The notes under the pieces were generated by a model. It made no database searches, had not been told where the DNA came from, and saw only the letters and a program-made list of their open reading frames with translations. Positions 49,381 through 57,878 of a stretch of DNA of 64,000 bases are shown in pieces. The stretch lies in assembly GCF_031624495.1 (NCBI RefSeq), contig NZ_JAMQOP010000003.1, positions 434,001-498,000 on the forward strand, given 5' to 3'. The position numbers and the translations under genes were made by a program. Numbering within the stretch: the stretch's first letter is position 1; each line of letters begins with the position of its first letter. The stretch comes from Halogeometricum sp. S1BR25-6 (lineage in GTDB: Archaea; Halobacteriota; Halobacteria; Halobacteriales; Haloferacaceae).

Positions 49381-50418
49381 ATGAGCATGCAGACCGTGGA
49401 ACTCACCGAACCGGGCGTCTTCGAGCACCGAGAGCGCGACCGCCCCGACCCGGGTCCCGGCGAGGTCCTCGTCCGGATGGCCCACGTCGGCATCTGCGGG
49501 TCCGACGTGCACTACTACGAGCACGGCCGCATCGGCGACTACGTCGTCGAGGACCCCCTGATTCTCGGCCACGAGAGCGCGGGCGAGGTCGCCGCCGTCG
49601 GCGACGGGGTGACGGGGTTCGAACCGGGCGACGAGGTGACGCTGGAACCCGGCGTCCCGTGCGGCGAGTGCGCGCGGTGCCGCGCGGGCGAGTACAACCT
49701 CTGTCCCGACGTGGAGTTCATGGCGACCCCGCCGGACCACGGCGCGTTCGCGGAGTATGTCGCGTGGGACGCCGACTTCGCCTACGAACTACCCGAGAAC
49801 GTCTCGACGCGCGCGGGCGCCCTCTGCGAACCGCTGAGCGTCGCCATCCACGCGACGCGGCGCGCCGACGTGGAACTCGGGGACTCGGTGCTCGTCTCCG
49901 GGGCGGGTCCCATCGGGATGCTCGTCGGCGAGGCGGTCCGCGCCGCCGGCGCGGGGTCGGTCCTCGTCGCCGACGTGGTGGAGGCGAAACTCGACCGCGC
50001 CGCGGCGTACGGCGCGACGGAGACGGTGAACGCGGCGGAGGAGTCGCTGACCGACGCCGTCGACGAGTTCACGGACGGCGGGGGTGTCGACGTCGTCGTC
50101 GAAGCCTCCGGTGCGGCGGCGTCCATCTCGTCCACCGTCGACGCGGTGCGCCGCGGCGGCACCGTCGTCTGCATCGGCCTCTCCGCCGAGGACGAGATTC
50201 CGGTCGAGACCAACGAGATAGTCGACAAGGAACTCGATTTCAAAGGCTCGTTCCGGTTCAGAAACACGTACGACGACGCCGTCTCCCTCCTCGAACGCGG
50301 CGCGGTGGACGTCGAGCGGATCATCGACTTCGAGATGCCGATGTCCGACCTCACCGCGGCGTTCGAGCGAGCGAAGGAACCGGACGTGGTGAAGGGGATG
50401 GTGACGATAGGCGAGTAG
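49381..50418 (+). CDS. Zinc-dependent polyol/alcohol dehydrogenase (MDR)
   Basis: A 345-aa medium-chain dehydrogenase of the sorbitol/xylitol dehydrogenase group. Catalytic zinc site: VGICGSDVHYYEHG (Cys, His) and LGHESAGEV (His-Glu). Structural zinc: PCGECARCRAGEYNLCPD, four Cys. Cofactor: VSGAGPIGMLVGEA. The segment GRIGDYVVEDPLILGHE is characteristic of polyol dehydrogenases. The ATG at 49381 follows a T-tract (49347-49353) and avoids a short unconserved extension. It stands alone; a sugar-alcohol oxidation role is inferred from family. Confidence 0.9.
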   Translation: MSMQTVELTEPGVFEHRERDRPDPGPGEVLVRMAHVGICGSDVHYYEHGRIGDYVVEDPLILGHESAGEVAAVGDGVTGFEPGDEVTLEPGVPCGECARCRAGEYNLCPDVEFMATPPDHGAFAEYVAWDADFAYELPENVSTRAGALCEPLSVAIHATRRADVELGDSVLVSGAGPIGMLVGEAVRAAGAGSVLVADVVEAKLDRAAAYGATETVNAAEESLTDAVDEFTDGGGVDVVVEASGAAASISSTVDAVRRGGTVVCIGLSAEDEIPVETNEIVDKELDFKGSFRFRNTYDDAVSLLERGAVDVERIIDFEMPMSDLTAAFERAKEPDVVKGMVTIGE

Positions 50419-50504
50419 CGCCACGCCGGCCACCCCGCCCTGCTCCCATTCGCAGACGTGAGATTCATTACTGATAAGCGGAAACGAACGCGATAGTAGA
50501 CCCC

Positions 50505-50756
50505 GTGCCGACACAGACACACCCGCTCGCGTTCCTGCTCGCCTACCTCGCAGACGTATCGCTGTCGGTCGCGATGCCGGTATCGATACTGATACTTTGG
50601 CGCATCGCTATCGGGCCGCTGGGAGTCGCCGAGTCCGTCGTCTGCGTCGTCGTCGGACTCGTCGGCTACGTCTTTGCCCGCGGGGTCGTCCTCCCGCGAC
50701 GCCTGTTCGTCTCCCGAGAGGTCGACGACGCGCCGAAGCGACCGCCGCCGCCGTAG
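50505..50756 (+). CDS. Small two-helix membrane protein
   Basis: An 83-aa GTG-started protein with two hydrophobic helices (about residues 8-30 and 38-60), the turn IGPLG between them, and a basic/acidic tail ending in prolines. No family is recognised. Coding is supported by GC3 bias and the membrane pattern. It sits between two unrelated genes on the same strand. Confidence 0.6.
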   Translation: MPTQTHPLAFLLAYLADVSLSVAMPVSILILWRIAIGPLGVAESVVCVVVGLVGYVFARGVVLPRRLFVSREVDDAPKRPPPP

Positions 50757-50825
50757 CGGGCCGGAGACGCGGCGGCCGCGGCCGCGGGCGCTACTGATAG
50801 GTACCCCGAGTCCGCAGTCCCTCTC

Positions 50826-51950
50826 ATGAATCCGAGCGAACTCAGAGCTTCTATCCCGGTCTTCGACGACGTGCGCTACATGAACACGGGCGCGAGCGGA
50901 CCTAGTCCCCGTCCCGTCGTGGAGAGCGCCCAGGAGATGCTGGCGCGCCACGAGTACGACGCCGCGAGCGAGGCGGGGCCGTACCCGTTCGCGTTCGACT
51001 TCTACGAGGAGGTTCGGGAGACCGTCGCCGACTTCCTCGGCGCCGCGGAGACCGAAATCGCGCTGACGCAGAGCACCGCCGACGGCATCACCCGCGTCGC
51101 GGGCGCGTTCGATTGGGAGGCGGGCGACGTGGTCGTCCGCACCGACCTCGAACACCCGGCGGGCGTCCTCCCGTGGTCGCGCCTCGAACGTCGCGGCTGC
51201 GAGGTGCGCGTCGTCCCCACGGAGGAGGGGCGAATCGACCGCGAGGCCTACCGGGAGGCCGTCGAGGACGCGAAACTCGTCTGCTTCAGCGCGCTGACGT
51301 GGAACTACGGAACCTATCTCCCCGTCTCGGAGTTGGTCGAGGAAGCTCACGACGCGGGCGCGTTCGTCCTCGTCGACGCCGTGCAGGTGCCGGGTCACTC
51401 GCCGCTGGACGTGACCGACTGGGGCGCCGACGCCGTCGCCGCCGCGGGGCACAAGTGGCTCCTCGGGACGTGGGGCGGGGGCTTCCTCTACGTCGCGGAG
51501 TCGGCGGCGAACGACCTCGAACCGACCGACGTGAGCTACCGGAGCGTCGAGGACCCCTCGACCGACGAGTACGAACTCAAGACCGGCGCGCCGCGCTTCG
51601 AGGTGGGGACGACCAACCTCGCGCCGTACGCGGCGCTGCAGACGGCGATGGAGACGATGGAGTCCGTCGGTCTCGAGGCCGTCGAGTCGCACCTCCTCGG
51701 CCTCGCGGACAGGCTGACGGACGCCGTCCCGAACGACAAGCTATTGAGCCCCGAGGAACCGGAATCGGGGCTCGTGACGGTACGAGTCGACGACCCGGAA
51801 GCGACGGTGCAGACGCTCAAAGACGACTACGGTATCGTGGTCCGACCCATCCCGTCGCTCGACGGGTCGGTCCGAACCTCGCTACACGCGATAAACACCG
51901 AGACGGACGTCGACCGACTGGTCGAGGCGCTCGAAGAGACGGGGTGGTGA
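50826..51950 (+). CDS. Class V aminotransferase-fold PLP enzyme
   Basis: A 374-aa protein of the cysteine desulfurase/isopenicillin-N epimerase fold. YMNTGASGPSPRPVVESAQ is the N-terminal substrate motif, LTQSTADGITRVAGAFDW the phosphate region, FVLVDAVQVPGHSPLDVTDW holds the cofactor Asp and Gln/His, and AAGHKWLLGTWGGGFLYV the Schiff-base Lys. There is no catalytic Cys loop of SufS type visible, so epimerase-like or lyase activity is as likely as desulfurase. It is a stand-alone gene; the substrate is not predictable. Confidence 0.88.
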   Translation: MNPSELRASIPVFDDVRYMNTGASGPSPRPVVESAQEMLARHEYDAASEAGPYPFAFDFYEEVRETVADFLGAAETEIALTQSTADGITRVAGAFDWEAGDVVVRTDLEHPAGVLPWSRLERRGCEVRVVPTEEGRIDREAYREAVEDAKLVCFSALTWNYGTYLPVSELVEEAHDAGAFVLVDAVQVPGHSPLDVTDWGADAVAAAGHKWLLGTWGGGFLYVAESAANDLEPTDVSYRSVEDPSTDEYELKTGAPRFEVGTTNLAPYAALQTAMETMESVGLEAVESHLLGLADRLTDAVPNDKLLSPEEPESGLVTVRVDDPEATVQTLKDDYGIVVRPIPSLDGSVRTSLHAINTETDVDRLVEALEETGW

Positions 51951-51974
51951 GGACCGTCGTCGCGGGGACCCCTC

Positions 51975-52124
51975 TCAGGCCCCTCGGGCGCGTTCGCGCA
52001 TCACGTCCGCGAGGCCGGCGTTCGCCGAGCAGTTCGGGCAGGCGCGGACCGTCCCCGACTCGTCCGCGAAGACGCGGACGAAGCGTTCGGAGACGTGGGT
52101 TCCGCAGTGGTCACACGCTGCCAT
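51975..52124 (-). CDS. 49-aa zinc-finger protein (DUF7563-like)
   Basis: A very short gene: MAACDHCGTHVSERFVRVF, then about ten residues, then ACPNCSANAGLADVMRER and a short tail. Two CxxC pairs (C4/C7 and C29/C32) make a single zinc ribbon. Small one-finger proteins of this plan are frequent in haloarchaea and mostly uncharacterised; several short zinc-finger proteins in Haloferax affect biofilm and swarming. It is convergent with the aminotransferase gene. Confidence 0.75.
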   Translation of the reverse strand: MAACDHCGTHVSERFVRVFADESGTVRACPNCSANAGLADVMRERARGA

Positions 52125-52326
52125 CTCGTCGCTCCTGTGCTGCGGTCATCTATCGTACCCTCGATTGAAACGCCGACCGGAGGGGTAAAAGAGAATTTTC
52201 CGATTCTCACCCAAATCTCTGCAACATCCGCGCCGAATCTCCCGTGTGACGGCGAACCCGTCGATTCTCCGCCCGTCGATGACCGCCTCCGAGGGGCTTT
52301 TGCTCGTGGGACGCCCAGTTCCGTCC

Positions 52327-52872
52327 ATGAGCGACACCGAACTCGCGACGCTCGGCGGCGGTTGCTTCTGGTGCATCGAGGCCCCGATGAAGGAACTCGT
52401 CGGCGTCGAGTCCGTCACCTCCGGCTACGCGGGTGGACACGTCAAGGACCCGACGTACGAGGAGGTCTGCCGGGGGTCGACGGGGCACGCCGAAGTCGTG
52501 CAGGTCGAGTTCGACCCCGACGACATCTCCTACCGGGACCTGCTCGAAGTGTTCTTCGCGCTTCACGACCCGACCACGGAGGACAGACAGGGACCGGACG
52601 TGGGGTCGCAGTACCGCTCGGCCGTCTTCTACCACGACGAGGAGCAGCGACAGACGGTCGAAGCCCTCGTCGTCGAGATGACCGAATCGGGCGTCTACGA
52701 CGACGACATCGTCACCGAAATCGCTCCTCTGGACACCTTCTACGAGGCCGAAGAGCACCACCAGGACTACTACGAAAAGAACCCCGACCAGCCCTACTGC
52801 GCGGTCCAGATTCCGCCGAAACTGGAGAAGGTCCGCGAGAAGTTCGCCGGACAGGTCCGCGGCGTGAACTGA
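52327..52872 (+). CDS. msrA: Peptide-methionine (S)-S-oxide reductase MsrA
   Basis: A 181-aa enzyme that repairs oxidised methionine. GGGCFWCIEAPMKEL contains the catalytic Cys of the GCFWC motif, SGYAGGHVKDPTYEEVCRGS and GHAEVVQVEFDPDDI follow as in all MsrA proteins, and PDVGSQYRSAVFYHDEEQ and EAEEHHQDYYEKNP are conserved. The second Cys of GCFWC and a Cys near the C-terminus (QPYCAVQI) can resolve the disulfide. The ATG at 52327 gives the family's normal start. Confidence 0.96.
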   Translation: MSDTELATLGGGCFWCIEAPMKELVGVESVTSGYAGGHVKDPTYEEVCRGSTGHAEVVQVEFDPDDISYRDLLEVFFALHDPTTEDRQGPDVGSQYRSAVFYHDEEQRQTVEALVVEMTESGVYDDDIVTEIAPLDTFYEAEEHHQDYYEKNPDQPYCAVQIPPKLEKVREKFAGQVRGVN

Positions 52873-52909
52873 TTCGGTCGATTCGGCCGTCGTCTCTTTT
52901 CGCCGCGCT

Positions 52910-54097
52910 TTACCCCCGCAGCAACAGCGCCGCCGCCACCAGCAGACAGCCCACGAGTCCGCCGAACGCGACGGCGTAGTCCGCGTAGGTGGCGACGACG
53001 CCAACGTACGCCGGGCCGAGGGCGTTCGCGCCGAGGAAGAGCGCCCGCGCCGCCCCGAGGTCCGCGCCCATGCCATCCGCCGGCGCCTCGTCCATGATGA
53101 TGGCGTCCGCGAGAGGGAAGCCGGTCTTGTAGCCCGCCGCCGTGGCGAAGACGGCGACGTAGAGGAGGAGGCGCGACTGCGCGAGCACGATGCCCGTCAG
53201 CGAGACGGCGCCGAGGAGGAGGCCGGCGACGGCGATGTGCCGGCGCGAGTAGCGGTCGCCGAGGCCGCCCGCGAGCGGTTTGATGGTGAGGCCGACGACG
53301 AAGACGATGGCGAACGTGGCGCTGGCGAGGCCGTCGGAGAACCCCCGCGCCTGCGCGAGGTAGGTCGGAAAGAAGTTGATGAAGCCGCCGACCATGAAGT
53401 AAAAGAGCGCGAACGCGAGGAGCGTCTCGCGCTGTCTCGAACTGGCGACGAGTCGGCGGACGGTGCCGGCGGCGTCGAGCGACGTCGACCCGACGCTGAC
53501 CGTCTCGCGCGTCCAGAGGGCGTACAGCGCGGTCACCGTCGCGAGCGCGGCGGCGACGGGGAGAAACGGCGTCCGCCACGTCGCGTACGTCAGCGCGAGG
53601 ACGGCGATTCCGGAGGCGAGCAGTCCGCCGACGTCCGTTCCGGCGGCGTAGACGCCGAGCGCGCGGCCCCGCCGGGCGGTGAAGAGATCGGAGATGAGCG
53701 CCCGCGAGGGGATGGCGAACAGCCCCTTGCCGAGTCCGACGACGACGGTGCCGGCGAGGAAGCCGAGGAGGCCGCCCGCGAGGCCGAACAGGAGGAAGCC
53801 GACGACGAGGACGGCCAGACCCGGCAGGATGAGCGTCGTTCGGTTCCAGTTGTCCGAGTACTCGCCGCCGGGGTACTGCGTGACGGCGTAGACGCCTTGG
53901 AAGGCCGCGAGCGCGAGGCCCGCCGTCGCCTCGGTGATATCGAGCGACGAGATGATGGCGGGCAGGAGCGGCGAGAGGAGGAATCGCCCCGTCTGGAGAA
54001 TCGCCCATCCGAGCGAGACGACGAGGAGCATCCGCGTCGCGTAGCCGCCGCTTCCGCTCCCGCCGCCCGCCGTGTTCTCTCCCTTCGCTTCGCTCAC
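52910..54097 (-). CDS. Major facilitator superfamily transporter
   Basis: A 395-aa protein with twelve predicted transmembrane helices. WAILQTGRFLLSPLLPAIIS starts the fold, the AxxGVYAVTQYPGGEYSDNWNR stretch carries the loop 2-3 signature, and PSRALISDLFTARRGRALGV, then GTDVGGLLASG, correspond to helices 4-5. A Ser/Gly-rich N-terminal tail precedes helix 1. The GTG at 54097 is chosen over a GTG 22 codons upstream because the extension is Arg-rich and unconserved. Substrate unknown. It is convergent with msrA. Confidence 0.88.
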   Translation of the reverse strand: MSEAKGENTAGGGSGSGGYATRMLLVVSLGWAILQTGRFLLSPLLPAIISSLDITEATAGLALAAFQGVYAVTQYPGGEYSDNWNRTTLILPGLAVLVVGFLLFGLAGGLLGFLAGTVVVGLGKGLFAIPSRALISDLFTARRGRALGVYAAGTDVGGLLASGIAVLALTYATWRTPFLPVAAALATVTALYALWTRETVSVGSTSLDAAGTVRRLVASSRQRETLLAFALFYFMVGGFINFFPTYLAQARGFSDGLASATFAIVFVVGLTIKPLAGGLGDRYSRRHIAVAGLLLGAVSLTGIVLAQSRLLLYVAVFATAAGYKTGFPLADAIIMDEAPADGMGADLGAARALFLGANALGPAYVGVVATYADYAVAFGGLVGCLLVAAALLLRG

Positions 54098-54188
54098 GGT
54101 GGAGACTCCGCGACGGGGGCGTAGGTGGTTTCGGATTGCGGAACCCGCGTGCCGGAAAATCACTGGCGATTAATCGTCTCGGCGTCGG

Positions 54189-54986
54189 TTAGAGGTTCGA
54201 CGCGCTCGACCCGCCGTCGATGGGGACGGCGGCGCCGTTGACGAACTCCGACTGCGGCGAGGAGAGGAAGGCGACGGTTCGACCGAGGTCCATCGGGTCG
54301 CCGATGCCACCCGTCGGGATGCCCTCGCCCCACTCCTCGATTCCCTCCTCGTAGGAGTCGTACTCGCCCCGTTCGACGCCCTGCTCGACGAGTTCCTCGA
54401 TGCGGGACGTCTCGTGGGATCCGGGGAGGACGGCGTTGGCGCGCACCTCCGGGGCGAACTCCTTCGAGAGCGTCTTTTCCAGTCCGATGACGCCCATGCG
54501 GACCGAGTTCGAGAGGACGAGGCCGTCGATGGCCTCCTTGACGCTCCCGGAGGCGATGGTGACGATGGTGCCGCCGTCGCCCTCCTTAAGGTGTTCCTCC
54601 GCGGCCCGCACCGTCCGCACGACGCTCATCACGAGTAGGTCGAACGCCTCGTACCAGTCCTCGTCGGTCGTCTCCGAGAACGGCCCCGAGGGCGGACCGC
54701 CCGCGGAGGTGACGAGGTGGTCGAGGCCGCCGAACTCCTCGACCGGTCGCTCGACGAGCGACTCGATGTCGTCGGCGTCGGTCAGGTCGCCCGCCTCGCC
54801 GACCACCGTCGCACCGCCCGTCGCGTCCTTCTGCACCTCCTCAACGGCCGATTCGAGTCGCTCGGCGTCGCGCCCGTTCATCACGACGTTCACGCCCTCC
54901 TGTGCGAGCGCTCGCGCCGAGGCCCTGCCGAGACCGCTGCTCGACGCCGTCACCAACGCCGCGTCGCCCGCCATGTCGAGTTCCAT
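54189..54986 (-). CDS. SDR-family oxidoreductase
   Basis: A 265-aa SDR. The cofactor loop reads TASSSGLGRASARALAQEG, with ASSSGLG in place of TGxxxGIG, and TSAGGPPSGPF replaces NNAG, as in the subgroup of 3-oxoacyl-ACP-reductase-like SDRs. The active-site Tyr/Lys pattern YxxxK is not obvious where expected: the sequence there reads VLSNSVRMGVIGLEKTLSKE, with Ser-Val-Arg replacing the Tyr. This may be a non-catalytic or altered-mechanism member. The ATG at 54986 gives a normal SDR N-terminus. Confidence 0.85.
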   Translation of the reverse strand: MELDMAGDAALVTASSSGLGRASARALAQEGVNVVMNGRDAERLESAVEEVQKDATGGATVVGEAGDLTDADDIESLVERPVEEFGGLDHLVTSAGGPPSGPFSETTDEDWYEAFDLLVMSVVRTVRAAEEHLKEGDGGTIVTIASGSVKEAIDGLVLSNSVRMGVIGLEKTLSKEFAPEVRANAVLPGSHETSRIEELVEQGVERGEYDSYEEGIEEWGEGIPTGGIGDPMDLGRTVAFLSSPQSEFVNGAAVPIDGGSSASNL

Positions 54987-55048
54987 GCCGGGACGTGCGC
55001 GCGTCTCCCACAAAGAACTGGTCGTGGCGGTGGCTTTCGCGGGGAGCC

Positions 55049-55330
55049 TCACTGCCAGATGACGTACGCGAGGACCGCTATCGCCACCGTTTCGAGCACT
55101 TGAAGGACCATCATGAATCGGACGGCGAGGGCCGGCATGGCCGGGGGACTCAGATAGAAGTACAGCGCGACGGCGTTCTCTACGAGCAACAGCGAACCGA
55201 ACACGATGGACCCGAGCGTCAAGGGCGCTCGAATCTCGCGGTAGTTCCGAATCCAGATGGTCAAAAGCGTCGCCAACAGCACGATGTTGACCGCGGCCGC
55301 GAGACGCGCCGCGTTGAGCATGAGACTCAT
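55049..55330 (-). CDS. Small membrane protein, DUF7521-like
   Basis: A 93-aa protein with three hydrophobic helices (about residues 4-25, 36-58 and 66-90), starting MSLMLNAARLAAAVN. It follows a small winged-helix gene on the same strand, 63 bases later; this pairing of a DNA-binding protein with a small polytopic membrane protein recurs in haloarchaea. A membrane signal that controls the regulator is possible. No catalytic residues are visible. Confidence 0.65.
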   Translation of the reverse strand: MSLMLNAARLAAAVNIVLLATLLTIWIRNYREIRAPLTLGSIVFGSLLLVENAVALYFYLSPPAMPALAVRFMMVLQVLETVAIAVLAYVIWQ

Positions 55331-55393
55331 CGGCGCGTTCCCCGCCGGTTCTTCGACTCGCCCGTTCGCGCCCGTTCGTTCGCGTCTCTCGGC

Positions 55394-55672
55394 CTAATCA
55401 TCGATCTGTGAAATGATTCGTTCGACGGTGTTCCAGTGGTTTCGGACTCGGTCGGACGGGAGGTACACTGTCCCGTAGTCCGAACCACCGCTTGTGACGA
55501 CGCCGTTCTCCTCTAAAACTTCGAGGTGGTGTCTGATAGTGTTGTAGGCCATATCGAGGTCCTCGGACAGTCGGTTCGCGTTGCGAGGACGCTCGTCGAT
55601 AGCCCGGAGAATCCGCGCGCGGTTGGGTCCTCCTCGTGTCCCGGCAAGAACCTGCCAGAGGACCGTCTCCAT
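55394..55672 (-). CDS. ArsR-like winged-helix regulator
   Basis: A 92-aa DNA-binding protein: GTRGGPNRARILRAIDERPR then NANRLSEDLDMAYNTIRHHL and EVLEENGVVTSGG make a compact wHTH. It has no metal site. The ATG at 55672 begins METVLWQVLAGTRGG, the typical start of the family. The adjacent downstream membrane-protein gene makes a likely two-gene unit. An NTVERIISQ tail may form the dimer helix. Confidence 0.8.
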   Translation of the reverse strand: METVLWQVLAGTRGGPNRARILRAIDERPRNANRLSEDLDMAYNTIRHHLEVLEENGVVTSGGSDYGTVYLPSDRVRNHWNTVERIISQIDD

Positions 55673-55914
55673 GATACTATTCGTGGTCGTCGCTCGACAA
55701 GAAACCACCGAACCCCGGCGCGTCCGTCCCCCGAGCGCGCCCGAACGGACGGCGACGCGCGACGCGGAGGACGGGCACCGCGGGCGTCCGCGCTCTCGTC
55801 GCCTCGGTGCGGCGTCTTGGGGGAGATTCGGCCGGGAGTCACCCGTGAGTTGAGCCCGATTTGGGTGAGAACTGCGAAAGCGGTTAATCCGGCGTCGTCC
55901 CTCCCGTACGACGC

Positions 55915-56769
55915 ATGAACTCAGACGACTCCGAGACGACTCGACGGCGCGCGCTGATCGGCATCGGAACTGGTCTTGCGGTCGGTCTCGCGGGCTGTAT
56001 GGGCGGCGGCGACGGGACCGAAACCGAGGGGTCGACGTCGACCGAGATGTCGACGGAGATGGAGACGTCGACGGAGATGGCCGGCGAAACCGAGATGGAG
56101 ACGGAGTCGGGCGAAGCCACCGGAACGGAGGGGGAGTCCGCCTCCGTCCGCGTGGCGCACGTGGCCCCGAACGCGCCGAACGTCGACGTGTACGTCGACG
56201 GCTCGGCGGTCCTCGAAGACGTCCCCTTCGGCGCCGTGAGCGAGTACCTCGCCGTGCCCGCCGGGGAGCGACAGGTCCAAATCACGGCGGCCGGCGACCC
56301 CGACACGGTCGTCTTCGAGGGCGCCGTTCCGGTCGAAGCGGGGATGATGTACACCGTGGCCGCGACCGGCGAAATCGGCGACATGGCCGACCAAGCGTTC
56401 GAGCCGTTGGTCCTGCAGGGCGACGGTTCGGCCCCCGGCGGCGACATGGCTCGCGTCCGCTTGGTTCACGCCTCCCCCGACGCGCCCGCGGTGGACGTGA
56501 CGCTCGCGTCGAACGGCGACACGGTGTTCGACGGCGTCGCCTACGGCGAGAGCAGCACGACCACCGTCCCCGCCGGCGACTACACCTTGGACGTGCGCGG
56601 CGACACGGAGAGCAACGACGGCGACGTCGCCGCCAGTTTCGACGTGAGTCTGTCCGGCGGCCAGGCGTACACGGCGTTCGCGGCGGGTTACCTCACGCCC
56701 GACGACGAACCCGCCGACACCGCCTTCGACCTCATCGTCGCGCAGGACACGCAGAGTATGTCCGGGTAG
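55915..56769 (+). CDS. DUF4397 lipoprotein with two domains
   Basis: A 284-aa exported lipoprotein with a Tat-type signal, TRRRALIGIGTGLAVGLAGC, with the lipidated Cys near residue 27. A Glu/Thr/Met-rich stalk (about residues 33-70) leads to two DUF4397 modules: SVRVAHVAPNAPNVDVYVDG (about 77) and RVRLVHASPDAPAVDVTLAS (about 180), each followed by the YLAVPAGERQVQI or TTVPAGDYTLDV strand pattern. DUF4397 is a beta-sandwich of unknown role on cell-surface proteins. A TATA-like GGTTAATCC lies 25 bases before the ATG. Confidence 0.88.
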   Translation: MNSDDSETTRRRALIGIGTGLAVGLAGCMGGGDGTETEGSTSTEMSTEMETSTEMAGETEMETESGEATGTEGESASVRVAHVAPNAPNVDVYVDGSAVLEDVPFGAVSEYLAVPAGERQVQITAAGDPDTVVFEGAVPVEAGMMYTVAATGEIGDMADQAFEPLVLQGDGSAPGGDMARVRLVHASPDAPAVDVTLASNGDTVFDGVAYGESSTTTVPAGDYTLDVRGDTESNDGDVAASFDVSLSGGQAYTAFAAGYLTPDDEPADTAFDLIVAQDTQSMSG

Positions 56770-56920
56770 TCCGCGCCCCGAACGCCGACCCCGATTCACT
56801 CGTCGGCGAGTGAGACTCGTCCCTCGACGGGCGTCGGAACGGGTGATTCGGGCACTTAACACGCGCTTAACCCGAGTAACGATGTGCACACCAATATGCC
56901 CCCGCGTCCATGCGTGGCAC

Positions 56921-57100
56921 ATGGCAGCCGAGCTAACGGACGCGCAGAAGGAAGAAGTGTGGAATCTCTTCCGGTCCGGAATGTTCTCGGAGGAGGTCAC
57001 CCGGGATTTGCTCGGGGAGCGGACCTTCGAGGCGTTGGTGGAACAGACGCCGCCCCCCGTCGACCTGTTCTGGGGCGACGCCAACCAGTTCTTCGCCTGA
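56921..57100 (+). CDS. 59-aa conserved-looking hypothetical
   Basis: MAAELTDAQKEEVWNLFRSG and a following helical stretch MFSEEVTRDLLGERTFEAL suggest two or three helices; the tail is EQTPPPVDLFWGDANQFFA. No family is recognised. An in-frame ATG 13 codons upstream (56882) would add a Cys/His-rich piece, CTPICPRVHAWH. Coding is supported by GC3 bias downstream of the chosen ATG. Confidence 0.55.
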   Translation: MAAELTDAQKEEVWNLFRSGMFSEEVTRDLLGERTFEALVEQTPPPVDLFWGDANQFFA

Positions 57101-57220
57101 ACCGCTCGGCGGTTCGCCGGCGCGACTCCCGCCCCACGGCGCTCGCTCGGAGATGTTTCGACCGCTCACCGGGTTTAGCTCTGTCGTTGGCGGCACGGGA
57201 ACCTGAAGCTACAACGCTTT

Positions 57221-57238
57221 TGACTGACCGGCCAGTCA
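57221..57238. promoter_or_regulatory. TetR-type operator
   Basis: TGACTGACCGGCCAGTCA, an 18-bp dyad of form TGACTGNCCGGNCAGTCA, directly upstream of the TATA-like TATAGT at 57244-57249, which lies about 27 bases before the TetR ATG. Confidence 0.8.
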
Positions 57239-57272
57239 ATCAGTATAGTGACCGATTTTCGGTCGATTTCGA

Positions 57273-57878
57273 ATGAGCTCTGACGCCGCCGACGCCATCA
57301 TGGACGGGACGCACAGCGCACTCCGCGCGCGCGGGTACGCGGAGTTGACGATGCGGGACATCGCCGACGAGGCCGGAGTGAGCAAGGCGGCGCTCCACTA
57401 CCACTTCGACGGCAAACGCGACCTCCTGCGCTCCTTTCTCGACCGCCTTCTGGAGCGGTTCGAGGCGCGCCTCGACGGGGTGACCGGCGCGGACCCCGAA
57501 GCGCGGTTGCTGTCGCTCGTGGAGACGGTGCTGCTGCCGCCCGCCGACGGCGACCCGCACGAGTTCCGAACGGCGCTGCTCGAAATCGAGGCGCAGGCCC
57601 CCTACGACGAGGCGTACCGCGCGCGACTCGAACGGTTCGACGAGGCGTTCGCCGACCGCGTCCGCTCGCTCCTCGCCGCGGGCGTCGCCGACGGCACGTT
57701 CGACGAGTCGGTCGACCCCGACGAGGCGTCGTCGTTCGTCGTCACCTACGTCAAGGGGGCGCGGACGCGGAACGTCGCCGTCGGCGCGTCGCTCGACGAC
57801 TCCTTCGCGGCGTTCCGCCGCTACGTCCGCCGCACGCTGCTGGCCGACCCGCCCGAAGAAGGGGTGGCGGCCGAATGA
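57273..57878 (+). CDS. TetR/AcrR-family repressor
   Basis: A 201-aa regulator. The N-terminal HTH (about residues 10-55) contains YAELTMRDIADEAGVSKAAL then HYHFDGKRDLLRSFL, the standard TetR recognition helix. The C-terminal helical domain (about 60-190) is the ligand/dimer part. The stop overlaps the start of the MATE transporter by four bases (ATGA), so it is the first gene of an efflux operon and probably represses it through the dyad at 57221-57238 until a drug or metabolite binds. Confidence 0.92.
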   Translation: MSSDAADAIMDGTHSALRARGYAELTMRDIADEAGVSKAALHYHFDGKRDLLRSFLDRLLERFEARLDGVTGADPEARLLSLVETVLLPPADGDPHEFRTALLEIEAQAPYDEAYRARLERFDEAFADRVRSLLAAGVADGTFDESVDPDEASSFVVTYVKGARTRNVAVGASLDDSFAAFRRYVRRTLLADPPEEGVAAE

